NCBI GenBank assembly: GCA_015679605.1
Contig: JAAAVE010000114.1
Span: 8,569 to 25,153, forward strand
Length of the DNA: 16,585 bases
Origin: Podila epigama
Taxonomy: Eukaryota > Mortierellomycota > Mortierellomycetes > Mortierellales > Mortierellaceae
Direction of reading: 5' to 3'
Shown here one piece after another: positions 1 through 10,126 of this stretch; within the stretch, counting starts at the first letter, position 1; each line of letters starts with the position of its first letter. The notes beneath the pieces are model-generated. The model saw only the letters and a program-made list of their open reading frames with translations. It did not search any database and was not told the DNA's origin. The position numbers and the translations under genes were made by a program.

Positions 1-21
1 AAAAAGAGGCAACACAACAAC

Positions 22-42
22 TATAAACAGTCACTGCACGTG
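22..42 (+). promoter_or_regulatory. Likely APC7 core promoter: TATAAA and CACGTG
   Basis: A TATAAA hexamer lies at 22-27 and a CACGTG core (GCACGTGATC) at 37-42, about 100 and 90 bp upstream of the APC7 start codon at 128. CACGTG is the general recognition core of bHLH factors such as fungal Cbf1. The same core recurs upstream of other genes here. Which factor binds, and where transcription starts, cannot be read from the sequence. Confidence 0.4.
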
Positions 43-127
43 ATCAAACCACCTCTTTCATAATGGCGCCTTGGCTTTTCCATTCGGGCGAAGCTCAGTT
101 CCCTCCAAGAGTCAAGCAATCCTTTTC

Positions 128-3100
128 ATGGACCCAAGTAACACAATCTTGTCACCACAGGAGCGAGCCAGACAGCTACAGTTGGTCAATGAATTGTGTC
201 AGGATGGACTATACTTGTCTGCAATGCTCATGGTAACGCGACGAAAATGGCAAAAAAAAAAAAAAACTTATGAAGGCAACAGTTGAGCGCAACCATGGAA
301 TGACATATTCAACTGAAACTCCCCACTCACACTCCCCCCCCTTTTTTTTCATTCGTGTTTCCTTTCTCAAACTGAACATAGTCCGGGATGCACCTCAGTT
401 CAGCATGCTCAGAAACACTAGGAGACGCGAAATTTAGAGCTGATACGCTCTTACAGCTTGCTAACAGCCTTTCCAAACTCGAGGAAAAGAAACGCGCCGA
501 GGTGAGACAGATGAAAGGAAGAGGGGGGGGAAAGAGATGACACGAATAGGTACTAGATCTCGTGTTCTGATGGCCGTTTAATCTCCCGAATATCTATTTA
601 GTTTTATCGTACACAGGCACAACATCTGAAACGGGAACTAGGGGTTGACGATGCAGATGATACCCCAAATACCAGGACGAACAATGCTCCAAACACAATT
701 TCAAAAGAGACCTTCAGCATCAAGAAAATCAATAACACAAGCAAGCCGATAGGGACAGCCGAAACGGGCAAAAGCCTTCTTATGGAGACCCTCGATACAT
801 TTGATCCGCTGCACATTGTGACAGAGCGGAGGAAAAGAGCACGAATGAGCAGAGAGGCATTGCAGAATTCAGCTATGCGGATCGCGGATAAAGTCCGTGA
901 AGCCAAGGCGTCTATCGAGCCGTCTATTCACCTTACTCGACCGGTGCAGAGCGAGATCCCACATGTCAAGCTTCAGTCCAAGACAATAGCGAAGCCAATA
1001 TCTTCTGGTGCACCGATATTTGTACGGCGACAGAGATTAATCGATTATGATTTTTCAAATCTCAATGCTAAGCGTGCGGCAGAAAGAAGTGCAAACGATG
1101 AGATTATTCGTGCTGTAGAGGAGTTCATTTCCAAGAGCGATTACAAACGCGCATTAGATTTGGTAAGATACATAAGAGATTTTTGGCGTCCTGTTGCTTT
1201 GATGCGGAAAAAAAAAAAAAAAAAAACTGAAGCAGTTTCAACTTGCATTGAATGTCATGGTCTTTTTGTTTTGTGGATAGCTGTCAAAAATTCCAGAGCA
1301 TGAGAGAAATGTCAGGGTATACCTCCTCTATATCCAACTAAACAGGAAGCAAGTGGAACTACAACCGATTCTGACGTATGTGCTGTTTTCCTTTTTTTGA
1401 ACAAAAGGATATTTTATTATGACTCCTACTGTCACGCCTCGACATGCGCCAACTCATTATCACTTTCCCTATCTTATTTATGATACAACAATAGTGAAAA
1501 GGCATGCTGGGAATATATCATAGAGTAAGGAATCTGCAAATTACCTCACAGTCCTCTTATTTAACAGTTGCACAGTTCTTCTTTGAAAAAAAACTAATGA
1601 CAAATGTACGCTCTGACAGGCTTCAGCCTTTCGCTTTGGAGGCGCACGTTCACCTGATTCGGCTTCAGACGACTCTCTCCTTTCTCTTAAACACGATTCC
1701 TTCTGTGCATTCGGACAAGTTGTGGATGACAGTATACCTGCAAGGAGTAGATCATATGTTCCATACACAGTACAAAGGTGATTTGAATAGCCAGGATGAT
1801 ACCTCATTTTTATGAGATGGGAAGGACTCTATTTTTTTATTGACCTTGTTCCCTTTTTATGCTCTATTCTCTGTAGCTGCCTTGTCAAACTTTAGCACAC
1901 TGGATGCAAGGTATCCCCAGAGTGTGGATATCAAACTCAAGATGGCTGTTTGTTACCGATGGTTGGGTATGCGCAGTGACTCTTGCCGCATGTTTTCTCA
2001 GGTAACTGGCACCATTGCGGACAATATTTTATAATCCCATTCATCCGAAAAAAAAAATGACCTCAGAAAAAAACTAAAAACAGAAAGGGTACTATGCTGA
2101 TGATGATAGGTGCGAGCAATTGACCCATATGTAGCCGACGATATGTACCACTACGGCTCTATACTGATAGAACTTGAGCGGTTAGACGATGTCAACAAGT
2201 AAGCACTTCACATGAGGGGTTGTGTTATGGAAAAAAAAGGAGTCTTTGTTGTATGCCGATGATCGAATCTCGCACAAAAAGACTAATTTGGTATCAAGAT
2301 TGGCACAAAATTTACTGTCAGTGAATGACGCTCATCCGGATTCCTGGTGCGTTCTTGCTCTCTTCTTGGAGGCCAAAGGTCACCTCAACAAGGCACTACT
2401 CATGGCCAACAGAGTACGTTTACACATAAAGGACTCGGCGAGCAATGAAACGGAAAAAAAAGCGGCTATCGCCTTTGTTTTAACATGCATATCATCCCAT
2501 CCTCAAATCTATAGGCCCTCCTGTTGATGCCAAGTCATTGTGGCGCCCTTCACATAAGAGGTACAGACCACGTAACATTAGTTTCAAAAGCATGTATTAG
2601 TATTGTTATTGAACACTCACACGTTGTATTCTGGTCCATTCTTGATAGGCCGAATAAACCTGAAAATAGCTCCATTAAAGGCTTTACAGTGCTTCCGTGA
2701 TGCTTGCACACTAGAAAAAGACATTGTGGCGTATTCAGGTAAGGACAATGGTTAAAACAGACAAGTTTTTGATAAGGAGGGCACGATGCAAAAAACAACG
2801 CCAGGTCAATATCCCCAGTGCAGCTTACAGGCGACAATATGATGCGACTGTATCAATTTTTCTTTAGGACTTGTCCAAGCGTATATCTTACTAGATCGAT
2901 TCACGCAAGCTCTTACAACTGCAGAAGAGGCTCTGAGAATGATGCCAGAGAATGCTCAAGCTATGGCCACATATGGGACAGCGTTGTTGCATGCCAAGCG
3001 TCATCAGTCGGAGGTACACGACCGAATAGAGTCTCATTGGCATTCATTCTTTTACGTTTCTTTTTGTTCCTTACATCAACCTTTTTTTGCGACAAAAACT

Positions 3101-3699
3101 GACAAATGGGTCCTTACTCTATCTTGGTTTTTGAAGGTTCAAGAGGCATACCTGGAAGCTCTTCGAAAGGACCCTGGCTGTCTTGAAGCGTCCGATGGAC
3201 TCTGCTCAATATATGAACAACAACAGCAATATGAAAAGATACTGGAATTGTAAGTCTGTAATTTTAGTTCCCTCTCGTGACAAGTCACTTCATGCAAATG
3301 AGGAGTACTTTGACCTGAGCGATAATTTTTGTGTTTTTTTGTAGACTGGATCAACAAGTTGACTATAATCGACCGGACGAAGCTCATGTCAAAAAGGCCA
3401 GGATTTACTTCAATATGTCTGACTGGCGGCAAGCGCTTCTCAGCTATCAAGAGGCGCTGTTGTAAGTATAACGCTACAATAACTGCAATGTGATATTGAC
3501 CCTTCTGGTATTTAGATATTGACCATTCGTGCTTTCTTGGTCGTTTCACATTTATTGCAGTGCAAACCCTGAGAACCAAGTTGCCCTAAAAGGACGAGAT
3601 ATGGTCGAGCGGATGTTATCAGGAGTTGAGGAGGAGGAGGAGGAAGAAGTAGAAGAACAAGAAGAAGAACGAGGGATTAACTATTATGACGTTGACTAG
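128..3699 (+). CDS. APC7: Anaphase-promoting complex subunit 7 (APC7), TPR protein
   Basis: Scaffold TPR subunit of the anaphase-promoting complex, the nuclear ubiquitin ligase that drives mitotic exit. I read 15 exons: 128-232, 382-501, 617-1162, 1281-1375, 1495-1524, 1620-1777, 1877-2001, 2110-2198, 2299-2413, 2515-2560, 2649-2738, 2868-3013, 3137-3249, 3345-3461 and 3561-3699. All junctions are GT-AG, phases agree throughout, and the sum is 2,034 nt (677 aa; animal APC7 is about 600). Collinear with animal APC7: the segment with LQPFALEAH, then VDIKLKMAVCYRWLG, IDPYVADDMYHYGSIL, a stretch with HPDSWCVLALFLEAKGHL, and a very acidic tail near the C-terminus. Exon 3 (182 aa) is a basic, poorly conserved linker region. 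Exon 5 is only 30 nt. The ATG at 128 is chosen because no earlier in-frame ATG exists; an out-of-frame ATG lies at 63. It ends 105 bp from the convergent syntaxin gene. Confidence 0.9.
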
Positions 3700-3804
3700 A
3701 TAGAAATTTCGTCCACAAGGCATTTCTCCTCAAAATTGTATTATTATCGAACTACAACGGCAACATGTATATACAGGACGGGTATTCTTTTTTTTATTAT
3801 ATAT

Positions 3805-6126
3805 TCATACAACAATGACAAGGATGAGAAGGATGATGAGCACGATAATAAGGATTCCAATACAGCAGGTAGATTTTGTCTCTATTTTCAAAAAAAAAGA
3901 TATCAGAGAAGGGACATGTCAATATTTCACAATCGTAGTACGCGTTCATGCTTGTGATCAGCGTTTTTTACGAGGCCTCACCTTCATTGTCCTTGATGAA
4001 TTTGTTCATGCGTTTCATAGTCTTTTGCAAACGACCTGCTGTTCTGTCTACATGTTCATCCAAGTCGTCCAGGAGCATTGACTGGTCTTGTAGCTCGTGG
4101 TTCATCGTTGTGGCGATCTCGCGCATGTTCAGAACTGTGTGCATTACTCCATCCAGCTGTTGGTCCTGCTCCTGCATCAAAATCTAGTACACAAGGTAGA
4201 AAAAAAAAACAATAGATTTGTGCATTGAAGTATTTTTAGTGGGGTGGTTAATAGCCTCTGCTTCAAGCCGCATAGAGGCAAATACGATATCCGTGGCTGG
4301 CCCCCGTACCTGTTGTTGTTGTGCTTCCTGTTCAATGAATTTGGCATTGCTGTACATCGTGTTCTCTCTCCTCGTCGGTTTTTGGTACCCTCGTGGAGTG
4401 GACGGTCCTACGTCTTCTAACAAAGCCTGTGTGACACATTGAATAGAGATTGTCAGAACAAAGAGAGAAACCTCGATCCTTTGAATGGGATTGGTATGCA
4501 TTTCAATGATGGTTGTACGACTGACAAGTGAAAACATACGAGTCGGTCCAGCTGCGCGTTTCCTATCTTTATGGGCTTGTTTAGCGTGGTTTTCATATCC
4601 TGGTAGACAGCGTAGAGTGACATAGGAGGAGGAAAATAGCAAAAAAAGAAAAGCAACACAAGTGAGTGTGGGTGACCAAGAGTGACATGCTCTATCATCA
4701 GTGTCATCTCATTCTTCCAGTTATTCCTATTCCTTATCCTTTTTTTTTACATTGACTTTCCGCCTTGTTTGGTCCACAAACTGTTTCCGTGCATTCGACT
4801 CCCGCGTGGTTAAATTAAAACGTTGTGGGTTTTCTAGAACAGCGCGGACGGCGTCGTCCAAGTCTTCGAGATCCTGTTCAATATTGTTCAAGATCTGGTT
4901 CAATTCTTCGTTGGTCTTGACCAGCTCTTCATTTTCGGCCGAGGTCACAGTCTGTAGGATACGCTTCCATGATTCAAAGAGTGTTGATGCGTTGCTGAGG
5001 GATGCAAGGACATCACTATAAAAGGGGGCGTTTAAAAGGAAAAGAGATGTCATTTTGATGGTAAAAGGTTATTCCCTATTTTTTTTTTTTTTGCACATAC
5101 ATCGTCTTGTGCACAATGTTCACAATTTTCAACGCGTAATCTAACTAGCATCCATCATCATTGTAGGGTTTACATTCTGGTTAGGGTCTTGGGCACGAAA
5201 ACGTTACAGGAGCGAGTTGAGAAGGAAATCATTGCCAGCAGGATCTTTGACACTCTGAAGAGCCAATTTGCATCCCCTCAAGAGTTCCACAAGCAAATCG
5301 CCCAAAAGATTGTTCCTGTCAAAGGCGACATTACTCTTGACCAACTGGGTCTGTCCGATGAAGACTTGGAAATGATCCAGAAAGATACTCGTGTTTACAT
5401 CAACAGTGCTGCCTCAATCAGCTTCGAGGACCCTCTTAACATTGCCTTTGATGTACGTACAGACGGTTACGACGTTGCAAACAAACAAAAACATGCAAGG
5501 TTATTTTCGTACTTCAACTTCAAACTCAACTTGATAATAGATGAACACAAAAGGACCCCTTCGCTCCATCGAAGTCGCCAGGGGTATGCAACGTCTCGCC
5601 GCCTTTGTCCAAATCTCAACCTGCTATGTCAGTTCACACATGCCTGATGTCAAGTTGGAAGAGGTCATCTATCCGCATCCGTTCGGACACCCTGAGGAAA
5701 TTTACAACATGCTCTCCGAGATGACTTATGAGGAACTCCGTGAATACGAGCGCTCGGTCGTCCTCAAGACCTACCCCAACACTTATACCTTCACAAAGTC
5801 CTTGACTGAACACCTTATCCAACATCGACTCAGAGATATCAACCTTCCAATTGTCATCGTCCGACCTTCTGGTGTAACCGGCGCTATTCTCGAGCCTGTC
5901 CCCGGCTGGGTGGAAGGCATGGCTGGCTTTAACAAGATTATCACCTCTTGTGGGCTCGGCCATGTTCAGGAGTGGGTCGGAGGAATTGTATGATTTTTTT
6001 TTTTGGCGGGAAGCTGTACAACGTGAAGACCAATAGAATACTCTAGTAGTGTAGACATGAGGAACGGATGAAATTCCAAATGAAATGTTCCACGTACTTC
6101 TTAATGAGGATGAATGGGTCTTCCAT
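3805..6126 (-). CDS. TLG1: Syntaxin-6/Tlg1-type Qc-SNARE
   Basis: Tail-anchored Qc-SNARE expected to act in fusion at the trans-Golgi/endosome. Six exons in transcript order: 6126-6098, 5015-4751, 4599-4540, 4426-4310, 4183-3982, 3881-3805; total 750 nt, 249 aa (human syntaxin-6 is 255). Exon 1 (29 nt) encodes MEDPFILIK plus two bases; joined at phase 2 to DVLASLSNASTLFESW it aligns without gaps to the syntaxin-6 N-terminus, including MEDPF, K, LF and W. Exon 2 gives the N-terminal Habc-like helices with EQDLEDLDDAV and NPQRFNLTTRES. Exon 5 holds the SNARE motif (QEQDQQLDGV to RMNKFIKDNE). Exon 6 encodes CC followed by about 17 aliphatic residues, the membrane anchor. Introns 2 to 5 are 100 to 151 nt, whereas intron 1 (5016-6097) is 1,082 nt and contains an oppositely oriented reductase fragment. 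A simpler start at 5053 would read through but fits the family less well. The symbol follows the yeast homologue. Confidence 0.88.
5167..5993 (+). pseudogene. Fatty acyl-CoA reductase fragment, both ends missing
   Basis: Fatty acyl-CoA reductases convert acyl-CoA to fatty alcohol with NADPH; their N-terminal half is an extended SDR (NAD_binding_4) domain. Two exons are visible: 5167-5452 and 5541-5993, with an 88-nt GT-AG intron. Exon 1 opens directly after an acceptor-like TTGTAG and encodes VYILVR, TLQERVEKEI and PVKGDITLDQLGLSDEDL. Exon 2 encodes QRLAAFVQISTCYVSSHM, the active-site YTFTK (YxxxK) and VRPSGVTGAILEPVPGW, then stops at 5991-5993. The expected upstream GxxGxxG dinucleotide-binding exon, the rest of the SDR domain and the C-terminal sterile domain are all absent from the flanks. 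About 245 codons remain of roughly 500. No in-frame ATG begins exon 1. There are no internal stops or frameshifts, so the loss may be recent. The retained intron points to DNA-level copying rather than a retrocopy. It lies entirely inside syntaxin intron 1, antisense to it. Confidence 0.78.
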
Positions 6127-6361
6127 GTCCAGCAATGTGAATGGTGTCTGTCAAGGCAAGGGTGTTGTAATCCTGAAGGATGAATATGTTTGGAGCAAGA
6201 AAAAAAAAGAGATGTGTTAAAAGAGCAAAGAAAGACGTGGCTACACCCCCACGCCCTTCGCCGAATATACCTCACGTGATACCATCTCCACTTTTTTTTT
6301 TTTAAACAGATCAGCCTGCCTCGTTGTAAACTCATTCTTCTCCATTTTTACCGCATTCGAA
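6127..6361. promoter_or_regulatory. Divergent promoter of syntaxin-6/TLG1 and PDCD2
   Basis: This 235-bp gap separates the two start codons (6126 on -, 6362 on +). It contains TCACGTGATAC with its CACGTG core at 6273-6278, a purine run around 6199-6210 and a T11 run at 6293-6303. The CACGTG lies 84 bp from the PDCD2 ATG and about 147 bp from the syntaxin ATG. No clear TATA box is visible on either strand. Confidence 0.5.
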
Positions 6362-8244
6362 ATGGCTGACAAGACACATGATCCCGACGTCGACATGGAA
6401 GACACTGAGGTTGAAGAGGCTCAGGTCATGCTCGGATTCGCAGAGCCAGTTGATCTGGAGGAGCATGGACCATTAAAAGCCGAAGACTTCTGTTCAAAGA
6501 TTGGTGGTCTTCCTGTACGCAAAAAAAATAGGAATATTTTTCAAAAGGGATTCACGCCACTAATGAAGGATATACATAAAAAAAAAGGAGTTTACCAACA
6601 AAAAAAGCTTTTTGTTCTCTGTTTGATGAATATAATAGCTTTGGTTGAACCCTCAACATGTCCTCAATTCCAAGGAGATGCTTTGCGAGCAGTGCTCAAA
6701 GCCCATGGCGCTCTTGCTTCAGGTAAGTGAAGGCTTAAGATGTTTTGTCCTTGTTTTTTTTTTTCTATATCTGTCCTTGATGAATTTTCAAAAAAAAAGG
6801 AATAGATCAATAACCAGCCTCTTTTTTTTTTTTTTTTTTTTTTGAAAATGTTAGCTTCAAAGTAGTCAGGAGTCAACTGGGACAGTACAACCCTTACTAT
6901 ACACCTGTGGCCGAGGATCATGAGGATGCTGCAGTGGAGAATGCAGGTTTTACACCCTTGGAGGATAGCAAGTATGGTGCGTACTGTTCCAATATGTTTA
7001 AACCTTTATTATTCGATTCAGGCATGCCGACATTGCGCGACTTTATTTCGATGGCTAAGGGAGGTGAGATCAGATTTACTTATTACTCCTTTGCCATTTT
7101 TTTATAGCCAAGACGTGCTTTGTGTGTGGCATGCATGGTCCTTTGATGTGCTCAAAGTGCCACAAGGTCTCGTACTGCAGCCCTGAACACCAGGCGATTC
7201 ACTGGACAAAGGGACTTCACAAGTCGCTTTGCGGAACAGTCCCACCACCCCCTTCTGTCGATGGACCCCATGATTCAGAACTCTCGGATCTTTCAATATC
7301 AGAGGACAAGGAGGGCGATGAGGAGGAGGAAGAGTATGATGAGGACGGCAATGTGATCGAAAAGAAGCCCAAACGATTGACAAAGACTTTGACTAGAGCG
7401 GAACAAGAGTACGCTAATCGTCTGGATATCGACTTTAGACTGGTGGAGCGGATAAACCGTTTCCCAGAGATGGAGATTATTAGTGAACCAGAGGTCATTG
7501 ACCCTGAAGCCATGGAAGATGGACTTGGCCACATGAGTTCTGGCGATGAACAAGAGCCTGAAGAAGGCTGGCAGGAAAAGGCAGCGGCGCTCAAGGCCAA
7601 AAAGGAAAAGAAGTTGGCAGAGCAGGCAAAGAAGTTGGGAGGCGATGTGAGCAAATCATTGGCAAAGGCTGAGGCTTCCAACAACGCCCTTGTGCCCGTT
7701 GGTGATGAGTTGTATGAGAACACAAAGACGGACATTGATTCGGCCTTTTTGACGTTCCAGAAGCGAATTGCTCTGTATCCAGATCAGGTCTTGAGGTAAA
7801 GGCGATTTCTCATCGTTCTGAACAACACAGGGTGTATTTGCTGATATGTTTATTTTGTATGCAACTGGATGTCTAACGCCATCGCCTTTTTTTTCCCTTA
7901 GATATGCCCGCATGGAGTACGAGCTCGTTACGCCAGAGCCATTGTATGTGAGCGATATTGATGTACCCAAGCCCGAAGATATCCCTCCTTGTCCCGACTG
8001 CCAAGGCCCTCGTACATTTGAATTCCAGATTATGCCTCAGCTCATCAACTATTTGGCGATTGACCACTCTGCAGTGGATGCGCTTGATTTTGGCACGGTG
8101 TTGGTGTACTCGTGCAAAGAGAACTGTCATGTCGCAAACAAGCACTACCAACACGAGATTGCGCTGGTACAACATTTCAGTGAGGATGGCATGCAAGGCG
8201 GTAACATGAATGCCGGCCCAAGTGTCTCTGTTTCGTCAAAGTAG
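6362..8244 (+). CDS. PDCD2/Tsr4 family protein with MYND zinc finger
   Basis: PDCD2, yeast Tsr4 and fly Zfrp8 are cytosolic dedicated chaperones for ribosomal protein uS5 (Rps2) in 40S assembly. Exons: 6362-6514, 6639-6722, then 6855- or 6886-6976, 7022-7063, 7108-7795, 7902-8244. Conserved landmarks are MLGFAEPVD, GGLPLWLNP, LCEQCSKPMALLLQ, FKVVRSQL, the MYND finger (CFVCG, MCSKCHKVSYC, HQAIHW and a final KSLC), an acidic stretch, and the C-terminal PDCD2 domain with YPDQVLRYAR, CPDCQGPRTFEFQIMPQLINYL and the CKENC cysteines. The exon expected between MALLLQ and SFKVVRSQL (the YAP...AFHR...FCC segment) is absent from 6723-6854. Splicing to 6855 breaks the frame; splicing to a cryptic acceptor before 6886 keeps it open, giving 466 aa. 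The 45-nt intron 6977-7021 would also be open if retained. The gene could therefore be damaged, or the assembly may have lost bases next to a T22 run. Confidence 0.82.
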
Positions 8245-8413
8245 TCTCTCTTTATTCTCTCTCTTCTTTCTCTCTCTTGTTTTTATTTGCTTATTTTAGA
8301 AGAAAAACGACTTTGCCCAATTTTTATTATTGCTCTCATAATTGAAATTGTGAAAGAGAAGAGAGAGTCACGGTATGATATGAGATGAGTAATGGGGGAC
8401 AGGGGTCAGCTAT

Positions 8414-10126
8414 TCATTCGACTGAGGGGGGACTCTGGAACGGATGATCAGAAGCAAGAGTATCCTGTCCCCATGCAAAGTCGATCCACTTTTCAATCAC
8501 TCTAAAGCCCGCCTGCTTTTCCTTGTCAGGCATGTGCTTTAAACAGGCATCCGACATGAACGTAAAGGCAGAGGCGTGGTCTGCCTTGTAATCCAATTGC
8601 AACTGCGACTCGAGCTGTGATTGCAACTCTGATTGCAACAGGTTTGAGGTGGGCGATGACTGTTGCGACATGCCAAGGCCAAAGCTATGGTTTGCAATGG
8701 CATCAGCTGCTTGCTGATAATCCTTTTGGGATTGAGTTGTCTCTTGATGATGATGATGATGATTGTCTTCACTCCTCTTGCTCGAGTGCATAATTGCACG
8801 CTTGAAGAGATGTTGGCCTTGGCCATGTGTATGGTCAGCCAACGTCATGAAATGGTACCCTGGGGATGCTTCGCCACTTGAATGACCCATCAGAGTGACC
8901 TGATGTGGGTCACCGCCAAAGTTGTGAATATTTTTTCGAACCCACTCCAATGCCATCTTTTGATCCCGTAGACCCCAGATGATCTCTTCCTGCTTTTCAG
9001 CGACAGTCTTGCTCTTCTTTCTGTTCTTTGTCTTTTGATTGATTTCATCAGAATCACGGCCATTCTTTGCTTCTTTTTGATGTTGTTGTTGTTGCTGTTG
9101 TTGCTGACTGTCTGGGTGGGGTCCACCAAGATGGCCAAGACGGTAATTGATAGTGACAACGATGACAGGTTTCTTCTTTGCTATCGACTGTTTGACAATA
9201 TTTGTTGCATCTTATTTGTGTAATTGAGAAATGAAAGGTATTGTCAGTCCGTGCACATCCGGTTGAAAGAAGAAGAGGGTTATGAGTAATTTTCTGTTCC
9301 AAAAAAAGATAACGGGGGGCAGATTTCCACTTTACCATAAGCCGGCAGTGCATTACCGCCTTGTTCCCCATCTAGTCCACTACCATGGATATAGCAAATC
9401 ACCGGTACATCTTCCACGCAACGGGGCGCAAACACATTGAGGTTGAGACAATCCCGCTCAGAGTATTGGAAACCAGGACCAGGGATTCCCACCATGAGTG
9501 ATGTCAAGCTGTTGGCTTCTTCTACCTTTTGTGGACACATTGGACTATTGAGAATAAACATATTTGGGTGAGTGAAATGGAAGTGAGAGAGAGACAACGA
9601 GAGACATTCAAAAAAAGGATTACCCATAGATAGTGGCGTCTCGAATCCCTTGCCAGGGTGCAGGCGAACTTGCTTGTTGCCAGCGTTCATGGACGGTAGC
9701 GAAGGGTACGTTCAAGTATCGGGTCAATAAACGACTGTCGTCCATTTCTCCTTGTAAGATACCAAGGTCTTCAATCATGACCAGCTGGGGTTCACGACAG
9801 TAATGAGTGTTGATTCTTGAGACTTGGGGCAAGGGGTCATAGGGTGACAGTGGGGGTATCAAAGAAGTAGCAGTGGTTCCATCGTTGTTGAACGTCGACT
9901 GAGTCGCCATGGTGGCCACTCTGTTGTTGCTGTTCATGTTTATGGAAGAGGAGGTACTCTTGGTCAAAGAGGGCGAGGAAGCATTGCTGCTGTTAACGAC
10001 AGGTCTTGGAAAGGACTTGTGCAAAGAGCGGTGGTGAGGAAGGTTGATCTTGGTTTGGCCAGCGAATGCAGTTGCGAAACGCCTGGATGGACCTATCGCC
10101 TTGGAACACAGGTTCATGGTGGACAT
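8414..10126 (-). CDS. Type-B carboxylesterase-like protein, C-terminally compacted
   Basis: Alpha/beta hydrolase of the carboxylesterase/cholinesterase family. Exons in transcript order: 10126-9624, 9544-9336, 9180-8414; phases agree, 492 aa. Family landmarks: YLNVPFA and ERW, WQGIRDATIYG/PMCPQ, SERDCLNLNVFAP, PVICYIHGSG (oxyanion region), VIVVTINYRLGHLGG, ALEWVRKNIHNFGGDP and the nucleophile elbow GHSSG with Ser near residue 338. Differences from the family: a roughly 40-residue Gln/Lys-rich insert after NYRLGHLGG, GHSSG instead of GESAG, and only about 154 residues after the nucleophile where about 300 are usual. That tail is His/Gln/Ser-rich before a C-terminal-like EKWIDFAWG, and I see no convincing motifs for the catalytic Glu and His, so activity is doubtful. 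The first 75 or so residues lack Asp and Glu and are rich in Arg, Ser and Lys, resembling a mitochondrial presequence. Introns are 79 and 155 nt. Confidence 0.82.

Noticed and set aside
4727-5053. Syntaxin start codon at 5053 on the minus strand
   Set aside because: It is open and has a fair context, but MTSLFLLNAPFYS fits the family less well than the spliced exon at 6098-6126, and a good acceptor (TTTATAG) lies exactly where the conserved alignment resumes.
6031-6050. Helitron-like CTAG|T end beside the reductase fragment
   Set aside because: The tetranucleotide is too common; no convincing hairpin or matching 5' TC end was found, so transposon capture is not claimed.
5634-6335. 233-codon minus-strand open frame
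   Set aside because: It is antisense to the reductase fragment, low in recognisable motifs, and its frame differs from the syntaxin exon it overlaps.
7217-7735. 172-codon minus-strand frame rich in Ser
   Set aside because: It is the mirror of the acidic GAT/GAG-rich part of PDCD2; composition explains it.
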